A stretch of DNA of 12,493 nt from NCBI GenBank assembly GCA_026392135.1, contig JAPLCR010000412.1:1-12493 (forward strand). Direction: 5' to 3'. Positions 7,801 to 12,493 of the stretch are shown here, in pieces. Position 1 is the first letter of the stretch; each line of letters begins with the position of its first letter. A program made the translations under genes and the position numbers. This DNA comes from Armatimonadota bacterium. GTDB taxonomy: Bacteria > Armatimonadota > Chthonomonadetes > Chthonomonadales > Chthonomonadaceae. The notes beneath the pieces are model-generated. The model searched no databases. It was not told the origin of the DNA and was given only the letters and a program-made list of their open reading frames with translations.

Positions 7801-8209
7801 TTGAGCCGGGGAAGGGTGCGCCCATTTTAATCCACGTTCGCAGGGTCTCCACCTCGTCGGCTTGTAAGCGTCCACCGGGGGGCATCTTTACCGCGCCGTC
7901 GTAGCGTGTAACATGGATGAGTAGGCTACTGTCGGGATTGCCGGGAACGAGAGCGGGGCCTGAAGCGTTGCCTCTGAGAATGGCTTCGCGGGAATCGAGC
8001 AGGAGTCCGCCTTTTGGAGTTTTTCCTGTATGGCAGGCGTAGCACCGTTCTGCGATAAGCGGACGTACTTTCTTCTCGAAGAAGTCGTTCTGCTCGGCAG
8101 TGAAGATCTGCGCCTTCTGTTCGTCGGCGCGTCCGTTTGCGAAGGCTATCCCCGCAAGCGCGAAGGTTGTGAGCGCGAAAAGGGCGCTGGTTATCCGAAA
8201 TACTTTCAT
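4859..8209 (-). CDS. Secreted PSCyt1-DUF1549-DUF1553 protein with inserted CBM-like domain
   Basis: A 1116-residue protein. In order: signal peptide (about 1-25, A-F-A-N-G), planctomycete cytochrome C domain (about 45-135) with haem motif C56-Y-A-C-H60 and probable distal Met in K-M109-P-P-G-G, DUF1549/PSCyt2 (about 160-395) with a second CxxCH, C364-A-R-C-H368, in the R-C-H-D-H-K-F-D-P signature, a beta-rich carbohydrate-binding-like domain (about 477-600, starting L-E-A-E-A-Y and ending H-I-D-K-I-L-V-V-P), and DUF1553/PSD1 (about 820-1095, N-R-S-G-R...N-R-I-W-Q-Y-L-F; N-T-Y-Q-M-S). These proteins are typical of Planctomycetota, Verrucomicrobiota and Armatimonadota and probably act in the periplasm on polysaccharides, but their reaction is not established. 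The usual DUF1501 partner is not adjacent. The ribosome site is unusual (see 8210-8230). Confidence 0.92.
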   Translation of the reverse strand: MKVFRITSALFALTTFALAGIAFANGRADEQKAQIFTAEQNDFFEKKVRPLIAERCYACHTGKTPKGGLLLDSREAILRGNASGPALVPGNPDSSLLIHVTRYDGAVKMPPGGRLQADEVETLRTWIKMGAPFPGSKAGGAVAAGAKPFVLTPEQRQFWSFVPVQKPRVPAVKNKAWVKNPVDAFILSKLEAKGIKPALSADKRTLIRRATFDLIGLPPTPKEIQDFLADKSPNAFEKVVERLQASVHYGERWGRHWLDVVRYADSNGLDENKAFGYAYRYRDYVVNSFNQDKPYTQFIHEQLAGDLLPFKTEEERSQNLIATGFLVLGPKVLAEQDKPKMVMDIVDEQIEVTSKAFLGLTIACARCHDHKFDPIATKDYYALAGIFKSTRTMANLGFVSEWMERPVPTKADTEAQNAYIAKKKLVESTLDTARRNANAELLTLHYAKAGKYLLAGWDLAERGGATSQADLPRKPGDVLLEAEAYARGNLGRDADNYGKGIGIVHSVTSPNFAEWDFTVPKEGMYQLEMRYGSAEVRPIRLKINDQKVNERACTTNTGSFFPDGQRWEIQGLYRLKAGKNTLRLDQENAIPHIDKILVVPAPEPRQRKNQPRLTAAPDGSLVPEIVAHWASALKSRKDDPIFGALYAFTHLSEENFETEARALAESIAQGKGLPKPPALAITKQFQTLRPKNLSEVFQAYIQLFDEVEARWSAEKQPEKLSDANLETVRKTLHDPNSLFKLPEKAERFYSKEGGETVQNAQKSLDTLNKEAPKLPVAMAVEEGKIENCRVHLRGNTLTLGDEASRGVVQVLGGERFPKLADNRSGRLELAEWIAGKQNPLTARVAVNRIWQYLFSDGLVRTPDNYGLLGDRPVHKELLDWLSATFMEQGWSFKKIQKILLLSNTYQMSGKGDPKADTLDPDNRLFGKKKRKRLEAEPLRDSLLAVSGQLDTTLGGSLLNTPNNDYVTNDQSGNGARYNAPRRSLYLPIIRNALFDMFQTFDYGEPSLVNAQRSSTTIAPQALYQLNSPFAMEQAHKFADTVLKQTLPNDTARLQFAYLTAIGRSPTPQEVARAIQYMQKLESALPKSETDAVKRSQKIWTSLCHALMACNEFIYVD

Positions 8210-8230
8210 AAAAGGACTATATGTCTCCTT
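8210..8230 (-). promoter_or_regulatory. Distant Shine-Dalgarno with possible occluding hairpin
   Basis: The only good ribosome site for the 1116-residue gene is AAGGAG at 8225-8230, 15 bases before the ATG instead of the usual 5-9. Directly before the start codon is TCCTT, which can pair with AAGGA across a 10-base loop. No alternative ATG, GTG or TTG lies between. The hairpin could hide the site, lowering translation unless ribosomes arrive from the VapC gene 48 bp upstream. This is inference from a 5-bp stem only. Confidence 0.4.
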
Positions 8231-8257
8231 AAAATATCACTCGCTCTAATGGCGCAG

Positions 8258-8638
8258 TTAGTACGGTCTAACAACGCTCAACCCCGGTACGTGCTTAAAA
8301 TGTTTGAGGTTCTTGCTTACCAAAGTCATGTTATGTCCTATGGTGGTAGCCGCTATCAGCAAATCCATCGCCCCAATACCGTGCGATAAGCACAGGGGCG
8401 AAAACGTAAAAAGGGCGCGTTCGATATCTTCCAATACTGGATAGACGATAAGGAAGCGGTTCATCAGTTGCCGCGCTTGCTGGTGTTCCCTCTTATCCCT
8501 ACATCCTTGCATGACTTCCAACATCGCCATAGACGATAGGGCGGGAGGAGTTTGCAACGACGCAAACCACTGATGAGCCAGAATATCGTTCCTCAAAAGG
8601 TCAATTATCACGTCCGTATCAAGAAGCAAAACGCTCAT
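8258..8638 (-). CDS. vapC: VapC-type PIN-domain ribonuclease toxin
   Basis: A 126-residue single-domain PIN protein, the usual VapC length. The acidic metal-binding residues are visible: D7 in L-L-L-D-T-D-V-I-I-D-L-L, E41 in L-E-V-M-Q-G, and D92 in G-A-M-D-L-L-I-A-A-T. The C-terminal V-S-K-N-L-K-H-F...P-G-L motif replaces the common T-x-N-x-x-H-F. VapC toxins are Mg-dependent endoribonucleases that cut tRNA or rRNA when not held by VapB. The gene overlaps the upstream antitoxin-like gene by 4 bp (ATGA), the classic coupled arrangement. The large cytochrome-domain gene begins 48 bp downstream on the same strand. Confidence 0.92.
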   Translation of the reverse strand: MSVLLLDTDVIIDLLRNDILAHQWFASLQTPPALSSMAMLEVMQGCRDKREHQQARQLMNRFLIVYPVLEDIERALFTFSPLCLSHGIGAMDLLIAATTIGHNMTLVSKNLKHFKHVPGLSVVRPY

Positions 8639-8892
8639 TCCGCTCTTTCTTGCGGATAGCGTAGTTTTCTCGCTAGCGTAACGCTGTCTTCGGGTCTATC
8701 CTGCCACATCGGGATAACCCCGTCTCGCTTCAACGCTTCAAGAATCGCCTTAGGAGTCATATCGGGAGGAGGCAGGGGGAAATCTCCCGCGATAGCGCGA
8801 GCAAGGTAATCTTCAACGCTCAAGCCTCGTCGCTTCGCCTCTGTGGCGATACGCTCTTCTTGTTCGGGTTGCAGTTCAATCGTGATAGCCAT
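8635..8892 (-). CDS. VapB-like antitoxin
   Basis: An 85-residue protein from ATG 8892, which has GGAGG eight bases upstream. A longer frame could begin at a TTG at 8925, but that would bury the ribosome site. The N-terminal part (M-A-I-T-I-E-L then Q-E-E-R-I-A-T-E-A-K-R-R-G-L-S-V-E-D-Y-L) looks like a small beta-strand/helix DNA-binding fold of the ribbon-helix-helix kind. The C-terminal part (about 45-85; I-P-M-W-Q-D-R-P, E-D-S-V-T-L-A-R-K-L-R) is probably the segment that wraps the toxin. The identification rests largely on the 4-bp overlap with the PIN gene. It lies 60 bp after the endonuclease/exonuclease/phosphatase gene and may have its own promoter, but I could not find a convincing one. 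Confidence 0.85.
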   Translation of the reverse strand: MAITIELQPEQEERIATEAKRRGLSVEDYLARAIAGDFPLPPPDMTPKAILEALKRDGVIPMWQDRPEDSVTLARKLRYPQERAE

Positions 8893-8952
8893 AACACTTC
8901 CCTCCGTGTCCACACTATAGGACAAAAAGCCAAGCAGAACGTTTCAGGAGAA

Positions 8953-10089
8953 TCACTCCTCAGCGGGCAAAAACAGGTCTGCGATGAGAGGGCGATGGTC
9001 GGAACCCTTTGCGCTCCCCGTGAAACAGTCTAGCGTCACAAAGTCTCTACTCAAATAGATGTGGTCGATGCGCGTAAAAGAGTGCCGTAGAGGTAACGTG
9101 TGCCCATAAGTATACCCGTAACCGCGCCCGACGAGGTTGAAGGCGTTGTAGAGATTTGCATCGGTGAGTGCTTCGGTAATGCTGGACTGTACCGGGGCGT
9201 TGAGGTCTCCTGCAAGCACAACGGGTCCCCACTCCTGCTTCATATACTTCCCTAGCCGATAGCCTTGTATCTGCCGTATTCGATTGTTCCAGTAGAGTGC
9301 TTCGCTGTTCTTACGCATCCCTGTAATTCCTCGGCGGGGTGAGAGTAGGTGGACAGAGTAGACGGTTACGACTCGCTTACCAACTGCTAGGCGACAACGT
9401 TGAGCGACTAATCGTGATTGGGGCACATTCAAATCGCGTGTATTTGCCTCCAAAATTGGAAACTTGGAGGCGAGGATGTACTGGTCTACTATGTAGAGGT
9501 GGTACTTACTGAGGTAGGAGACGAGTTCGTTCTTGTAGGTTCCGTGTGCCTGTTGGAGCAGAATAATGTCTGCATTTGCCTCTTGAATGGTGCGGGTCAT
9601 GCGTTCGTGTCCGTAGTAGCCGTTCTTCACGTTGTAGGTCAGTAGGCGTAGGTGCGTCCCCTTTCTATCTCCAACGTTGGGGCGTACCAGAGCGAACCGA
9701 AAGTCCATAATGGGAAAGCCCACCCACAAAATCATGAGAATCGTAGCCCACACTCCTCGACGGTATCTCTTTATAAACATGAATAACAGGTAACATGGCA
9801 CAATACCCCACACAGATTGAGGTAGGTACTGGTTTGGTGCTATCCACCACCAGCGGTCAGAGCCGAGCAGGTCGACGGCGGTGAGTACGATCAGAAAGAG
9901 TGCGTATAGGAATGTGGTGACTGCGAGCCCTTTCGGACAGAGAGGAGGTACCTCGGTATGGGGCGTAGCCTGAACTGCCTCCCCCTTCTCTTCTGAGGAG
10001 AGGGAGGTGGGCTGAAAACGAGTCGTGCGTCTAAGTCGGCGCGGGGCGTTCTTGTCACTCAAATGGGGTGATTCCTGCGCCAATTCCAA
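8953..10089 (-). CDS. Membrane-anchored endonuclease/exonuclease/phosphatase-family protein, altered catalytic Glu
   Basis: A 378-residue protein. About 50 polar N-terminal residues precede three predicted membrane helices (about 54-75, 93-106, 115-130) and an exterior EEP domain (about 145-376). EEP motifs: L-T-Y-N153-V-K-N, S-V-H247, G-D295-L-N297-A-P, I-D-H, and G-S-D363-H364-R-P. The metal-binding Glu normally in L-Q-E is Gln here (L-L-Q-Q180), which may weaken Mg binding. Family members hydrolyse phosphodiester or phosphate bonds in DNA, lipids or phosphoinositides; the substrate here is unknown. The start is uncertain because no ATG precedes the domain: TTG 10089 has AGGA eight bases upstream (chosen), while TTG 10062 overlaps the stop of the upstream gene (TTGA). 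Either implies translational coupling to the oxygenase gene. Confidence 0.82.
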   Translation of the reverse strand: MELAQESPHLSDKNAPRRLRRTTRFQPTSLSSEEKGEAVQATPHTEVPPLCPKGLAVTTFLYALFLIVLTAVDLLGSDRWWWIAPNQYLPQSVWGIVPCYLLFMFIKRYRRGVWATILMILWVGFPIMDFRFALVRPNVGDRKGTHLRLLTYNVKNGYYGHERMTRTIQEANADIILLQQAHGTYKNELVSYLSKYHLYIVDQYILASKFPILEANTRDLNVPQSRLVAQRCRLAVGKRVVTVYSVHLLSPRRGITGMRKNSEALYWNNRIRQIQGYRLGKYMKQEWGPVVLAGDLNAPVQSSITEALTDANLYNAFNLVGRGYGYTYGHTLPLRHSFTRIDHIYLSRDFVTLDCFTGSAKGSDHRPLIADLFLPAEE

Positions 10090-10877
10090 CTATCGCTTCC
10101 TGAGAGCAGCTTACGAATTGGCTCTGGCTGGCTCTCCAAAAATTCGGGGCTTATCTCGTTACCCATCCATTCACGTAACATGGGCGGCGTGTAGCCCGAT
10201 ACGATAATCGCCCGCTCTTTGTCGCTGAGAATTTCGGTAGTGCTGTGAATTAGCGATTCTGAAAAAAGAAGCACATCCCCCGCTTGTGCGACAACTTGAT
10301 GAATAAGGCTAGGGTCGGAGAGTGCGGCATCTATCATCTCCTGTTGCCGCCAGCTCATTTTGTGGCTACCGGGTATGACGGCAGTGCCTCCATCTTCCGC
10401 CCCTACATCGGTGAGGTAGGCGAGCGTTTTAACGAAGATACAGTGGAACCGCTCTTGCTCGAAATAGGTTCCCCACCCGTGCCGCGTTCCTGTATGAAAG
10501 CCTGTAGGTGTGCTGTGTCTCTGGCGTAGCAGTGCGACATCTGCTTCTGGATTACGCCGATTGATTATCGCTTCAGACTCCTCAAGGCGCACCGCTCCCC
10601 CCACTAGCTCCTCTACGAGCGGAACCAACTTGGGATGTACGGCATACGCCAATAGAGCGGGGTCGTACTCAACAAGATGCCCAAACAGCTGGTGATGGTC
10701 GCCGTGCTTGTGGGTATAGACGCGGTGCTTGGCGAGGTCTGGCTCCTCCTTGAGGCGATAGAGTGCGGCTTTGATACTCTTTACCTCGTCGGGAGTAAGA
10801 ACTCCTTTTAGCAGAAGGTAGCCCAGCGCGTCTAGATGATAGCGTTGTGCGGGTGTTAATAGGATTTCGGCGTTCAT
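10059..10877 (-). CDS. Phytanoyl-CoA dioxygenase (PhyH)-family protein with HxG iron site
   Basis: A 272-residue protein of the Fe(II)/2-oxoglutarate PhyH family. It shows the N-terminal helix entry F/Y-L-L-L-K-G-V-L-T-P-D-E-V, the core L-T-D-V...D-G-G-T-A-V-I-P-G-S-H-K (about 155-173), the distal iron ligand H211 in S-L-I-H-S-T-T-E, and the 2-oxoglutarate-binding Arg R222 eleven residues later. The proximal motif, normally HxD/E, reads H128-T129-G130, so the carboxylate ligand is missing. Glycine or alanine at this place is known from Fe/2OG halogenases, where a halide takes the open site. As I recall, PhyH relatives in Planctomycetota-like genomes also carry HxG, with no known function. ATG 10877 has a strong AGGAGGAG upstream. 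It is the first gene of the central minus-strand array and is coupled to the EEP gene. Confidence 0.88.
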   Translation of the reverse strand: MNAEILLTPAQRYHLDALGYLLLKGVLTPDEVKSIKAALYRLKEEPDLAKHRVYTHKHGDHHQLFGHLVEYDPALLAYAVHPKLVPLVEELVGGAVRLEESEAIINRRNPEADVALLRQRHSTPTGFHTGTRHGWGTYFEQERFHCIFVKTLAYLTDVGAEDGGTAVIPGSHKMSWRQQEMIDAALSDPSLIHQVVAQAGDVLLFSESLIHSTTEILSDKERAIIVSGYTPPMLREWMGNEISPEFLESQPEPIRKLLSGSDSWNWRRNHPI

Positions 10878-10926
10878 ATCTCTCCTCCTCTTAAATTATG
10901 GCTGTTTACCTTGTGAATTGGCGATA

Positions 10927-10954
10927 TTGGCAGAGAAATCGTCTCTTTTATAGG
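10927..10954 (+). promoter_or_regulatory. Weak candidate promoter for the three-repeat protein
   Basis: TTGGCA (10927-10932) and TATAGG (10949-10954) are 16 bp apart on the plus strand in the divergent 202-bp gap between the PhyH gene and the three-repeat gene. The match is moderate (one mismatch in -35, two in -10). No better plus-strand candidate was found. Confidence 0.3.
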
Positions 10955-10994
10955 AAAAAACTCTACTTTTGATAGTCACGAAATAGACGGAGGA

Positions 10995-11021
10995 GGGGTA
11001 GACTTAGGGTAGGGGCAGGGG
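10995..11021 (+). other. G-quadruplex-like motif in 5' leader
   Basis: Four G-runs (10995-10998, 11007-11009, 11012-11015, 11018-11021) with loops of 8, 2 and 2 bases lie on the coding strand, about 60 bases before the start of the three-repeat gene. A TAG x4 microrepeat follows at 11027-11038. If transcribed, this leader could fold into an RNA quadruplex. No function is shown. Confidence 0.4.
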
Positions 11022-11079
11022 CATATTAGTAGTAGTAGAGGTGGTGAAGCCTACCCCAAATACGATGGAGGAGATGACA

Positions 11080-12075
11080 ATGAAAAAGCAGATAACTTTT
11101 GCGCTTCTGGCGTTCATTTTTGGAGGATTTCTGTTTTGCCAGCCAGTAACGGCGTATGCGGAAGAGCCTCCCTTATGGATGATAGGCAAATTTCGTACCT
11201 TTAATCAAAAGTATCGAACGGGTGTCCAGATAAGCATTTCGGAAAACGGCACAGTGGTTGCAAGAAGCAAGGGAGTGGGCGCGAAATGGGTGGTACAGCG
11301 CGGAACCTTTGAAGACCGTAGGTTGATACTTGACGGGATAACCTTTGATATGCAGTGGAGGCGTTCTGGGTTTCGGCTTACCCAACGCGATGACCCTGAT
11401 AATGTGGCGGAATATACGCGCACTGATGACTACGGCGACCGTTTCGAGAACTCTCAGCGTATTCTCAACGACTCCCAACGTGTACCGGATAGCAGTTACC
11501 GCGTTGCTGATGCGCTGACCGGAGTTTGGCGGGGGACGAACCATAAGTACCGTGCGAAAGTGACCATCAACATCGCCTCTGATGGACGCTTGACCGCGGT
11601 AGGTAGGTTCTCTGACGGGCATGAGACTGTCCAAAGAGGCTCCTATAGTAGGGGGCAGTTTGTTATTGACGGCGAGACTTATGCACTCTCCCAACGTGCG
11701 GGCGGTCTGCGCCTCCGTCAGTTGGACGACTCAGAGAACGTTATTGACCTGATGCGCTCGGATAGCGGTTTCGGGCGTGATCCTGAGATAGACGAGCCTC
11801 CCTCATGGTTAGCGGGCATCTTTACCGGCTACAACCGCAGGTTTGAATCGGAGGTTCGCATCGAGATTCAGCCGTCGGGCAGGGTCGTTTCACGCATTAC
11901 GAAGAGCGGTAAGACGCAGACTGCGGTGGGAGCGTATCGGCGCGGGCGCATTCGCATTGTGGGCGGCGCAACCTACGATGTAGAGCGCGTCTCTGGCGGA
12001 GTTCGGCTCATCAATATAGACGATGAGAGAGATGCGGATGTGTATCGACGCGGGCGTGATCTGTTCCGCGAATAG
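11080..12075 (+). CDS. Secreted protein of three tandem beta-rich repeats, unknown function
   Basis: A 331-residue protein, not recognised as a known family. A signal peptide (M-K-K, hydrophobic core about 6-19, likely cut after A-Y-A27) is followed by three repeats of about 86-90 residues at about 30-117, 144-229 and 240-328, joined by short polar linkers. Each follows the same pattern: W-x-x-G-x-F/W-x-G/T-x-N-x-K/R-Y/F, V-x-I-x-I-x-x-x-G-x-V/L, a basic stretch with R-G-x-Y/F, I-x-G-x-T/A-Y/F, G-x-R-L, D-D/D-E, ending R-x-D. Alternating hydrophobic residues suggest small beta-barrels or sandwiches. The mature chain is rich in Arg and Asp. GGAGGAG six bases before ATG 11080 decides the start over in-frame ATGs at 11065 and 11074 and a GTG at 11041. 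It is transcribed divergently from the PhyH gene. Surface or envelope binding is conceivable but unproven. Confidence 0.85.
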   Translation: MKKQITFALLAFIFGGFLFCQPVTAYAEEPPLWMIGKFRTFNQKYRTGVQISISENGTVVARSKGVGAKWVVQRGTFEDRRLILDGITFDMQWRRSGFRLTQRDDPDNVAEYTRTDDYGDRFENSQRILNDSQRVPDSSYRVADALTGVWRGTNHKYRAKVTINIASDGRLTAVGRFSDGHETVQRGSYSRGQFVIDGETYALSQRAGGLRLRQLDDSENVIDLMRSDSGFGRDPEIDEPPSWLAGIFTGYNRRFESEVRIEIQPSGRVVSRITKSGKTQTAVGAYRRGRIRIVGGATYDVERVSGGVRLINIDDERDADVYRRGRDLFRE

Positions 12076-12103
12076 CTGTAGGCTCTAGGGTTTGTTTCAA
12101 ATT

Positions 12104-12198
12104 GGGAAGCCTGTGTAACGGCTCAGGTTGGCAATGCGCCCCCTCTCCAACCTCTCCCCGAAACGGAGAGAGGGAATGCCGATGTCAGAAGGCTTCCC
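12104..12198. repeat. Palindromic repeat region after the three-repeat gene
   Basis: Perfect 9-bp outer arms, GGGAAGCCT (12104-12112) and AGGCTTCCC (12190-12198), enclose inner pairs GGCA/TGCC and a CTCTCC-GGAGAG hairpin near 12152-12169. It begins 28 bp after the stop codon at 12075. Without a T-tract it is not a standard intrinsic terminator, but a strong stem here could end or protect the transcript. Its C-rich core resembles the units in the 2767-3438 island. Confidence 0.6.
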
Positions 12199-12245
12199 GC
12201 ACTGCCCCATCCACCCCATCCCACCCCTTACCCCTTCACAAGGGG
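12189..12245 (-). repeat. G-rich dispersed repeat, copy X2, with adjacent hairpin
   Basis: Read on the minus strand, 12189-12239 matches positions 1-49 of the window. Within the G-tract core all three differences from copy X1 fall in the loops or lengthen a G-run, leaving the quadruplex motif intact. Immediately next to it CCCCTT-CAC-AAGGGG (12231-12245) forms a 6-bp hairpin with a 3-base loop. A shorter degenerate relative lies at about 2851-2873. Confidence 0.7.
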
Positions 12246-12273
12246 CTAATCTTGTCCCATATCTTGAGTAGTA

Positions 12274-12370
12274 GTTTGCATACACGCCTTCCTCTGGTTT
12301 CTGTTTTGGGGAGGAAGTTCTTGTGTTTTTGTAGAACCTTGCAAAAAACAGAGAGGTGTTCTATGCAAAC
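12274..12370 (+). promoter_or_regulatory. Structured transposase leader sequestering the start codon
   Basis: GTTTGCATA (12274-12282) is the perfect reverse complement of TATGCAAAC (12362-12370), which contains the transposase ATG. Nested inside are further inverted pairs: CTTCCTC (12288-12294) with GAGGAAG (12311-12317), and CTGTTTT (12301-12307) with AAAACAG (12345-12351). A transcript entering from outside would fold with the start codon paired. This recalls IS10 and IS50, where end-proximal inverted repeats block transposase translation from read-through transcripts. The exact element end is not visible. Confidence 0.5.
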
Positions 12371-12493
12371 AGATTGGGCTTATCAGGAGTTCACCGGTTC
12401 TATCTTTGGGGACAGCAGGTGTCGTCGTTCTATCTATTACGCTTGTGAGAGCCTCGCAGAAAATGCGTCTCTCTCCTTTTCTATGGCGTTGGG
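12363..12493 (+). CDS. IS4-type transposase, N-terminal part (cut by window edge)
   Basis: ATG 12363 with AGAGAGG about five bases upstream opens a frame that runs to the window end (43 codons). The start, M-Q-T-D-W-A-Y-Q-E-F-T-G-S-I-F-G-D-S-R, followed by R-R-S-I-Y-Y-A-C-E-S-L-A-E-N and S-F-S-M-A-L-G, matches the N-terminal DNA-binding segment of IS4-family (Tn5/IS50-like) transposases, typically W-A-x-x-E-F...G-D-x-R...R-L...A-x-x-L-A. The DDE catalytic core would lie beyond the edge. Whether the element is intact cannot be judged. Expression may be limited by the folded leader described at 12274-12370. Confidence 0.75.
   Translation, partial: MQTDWAYQEFTGSIFGDSRCRRSIYYACESLAENASLSFSMAL

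Noticed and set aside
7551..7904. A 117-codon plus-strand frame over the PSCyt1 region
   Set aside because: Shadow of the conserved haem-domain coding sequence on the other strand.
8893..8925. Longer VapB start at TTG 8925
   Set aside because: It would place the GGAGG ribosome site inside the gene; ATG 8892 fits antitoxin length and spacing better.
8946..8960. AGGAG-AATCA-CTCCT hairpin at the end of the EEP gene as a terminator
   Set aside because: Five-base-pair stem overlapping the stop codon, with no T-tract on the minus strand; too weak to call.
11173..11694. A 173-codon open frame antisense to the triple-repeat gene
   Set aside because: It lies wholly within a better-supported gene with signal peptide and ribosome site, has no recognisable domain, and its length is a by-product of the coding strand's codon pattern.

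Overview
The window is about 12.5 kb of mid-GC bacterial chromosome (I estimate low-to-mid 50s percent GC by eye). Three things point to the Planctomycetota/Armatimonadota type of genome, with Armatimonadota (Chthonomonas-like) my best guess: a large secreted protein with planctomycete-type cytochrome (PSCyt1), DUF1549 and DUF1553 domains; a pseudopilin/DUF1559-like ectodomain with the 'SNLKQL...YAQDYDERMPP' signature; and a divergent PhyH-family oxygenase. The taxonomic call is inference from protein style, not from a marker gene.

Layout. Left block (141-2726, all minus strand): a winged-helix regulator with a near-perfect sigma70-type promoter, a 254-bp gap holding a palindrome that overlaps a second candidate promoter, a small SdpI-family membrane protein, an internally deleted and stop-interrupted CocE/NonD hydrolase remnant 11 bp downstream, and a pseudopilin-like protein on a two-helix membrane anchor. 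A gene-free island of about 670 bp (2767-3438) follows, packed with short palindromic and inverted repeats. Central block (3439-10877, all minus strand): six genes with gaps of 60 bp or less or overlaps, in transcription order PhyH-type oxygenase, membrane-anchored endonuclease/exonuclease/phosphatase, VapB-like antitoxin, VapC toxin, the 1116-residue PSCyt1-DUF1549-DUF1553 protein, and a class II Fic protein. Right block (plus strand): a secreted protein made of three tandem beta-rich repeats, a palindromic repeat region, and the start of an IS4-type transposase cut by the window edge.

How they may work together. The regulator-SdpI pair resembles the SdpR-SdpI arrangement of Bacillus, but no SdpABC toxin genes are present. 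The central array mixes housekeeping-like enzymes with VapBC and a Fic protein; close spacing suggests shared transcripts, but no common pathway is evident.

Most notable: (i) a G-rich dispersed repeat present as two inverted copies near the window ends, in which every difference within the G-tract core spares the G-tracts; (ii) a PhyH protein with Gly where the iron-binding Asp/Glu should be (HxG, as in Fe/2OG halogenases); (iii) an EEP protein with Gln where the metal-binding Glu should be; (iv) a sharp GC break inside the Fic gene; (v) a structured transposase leader in which the start codon lies within a perfect inverted repeat; (vi) the three-repeat secreted protein, which I cannot assign to a family. 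I see no complete new defence or biosynthetic system that I could call with confidence.
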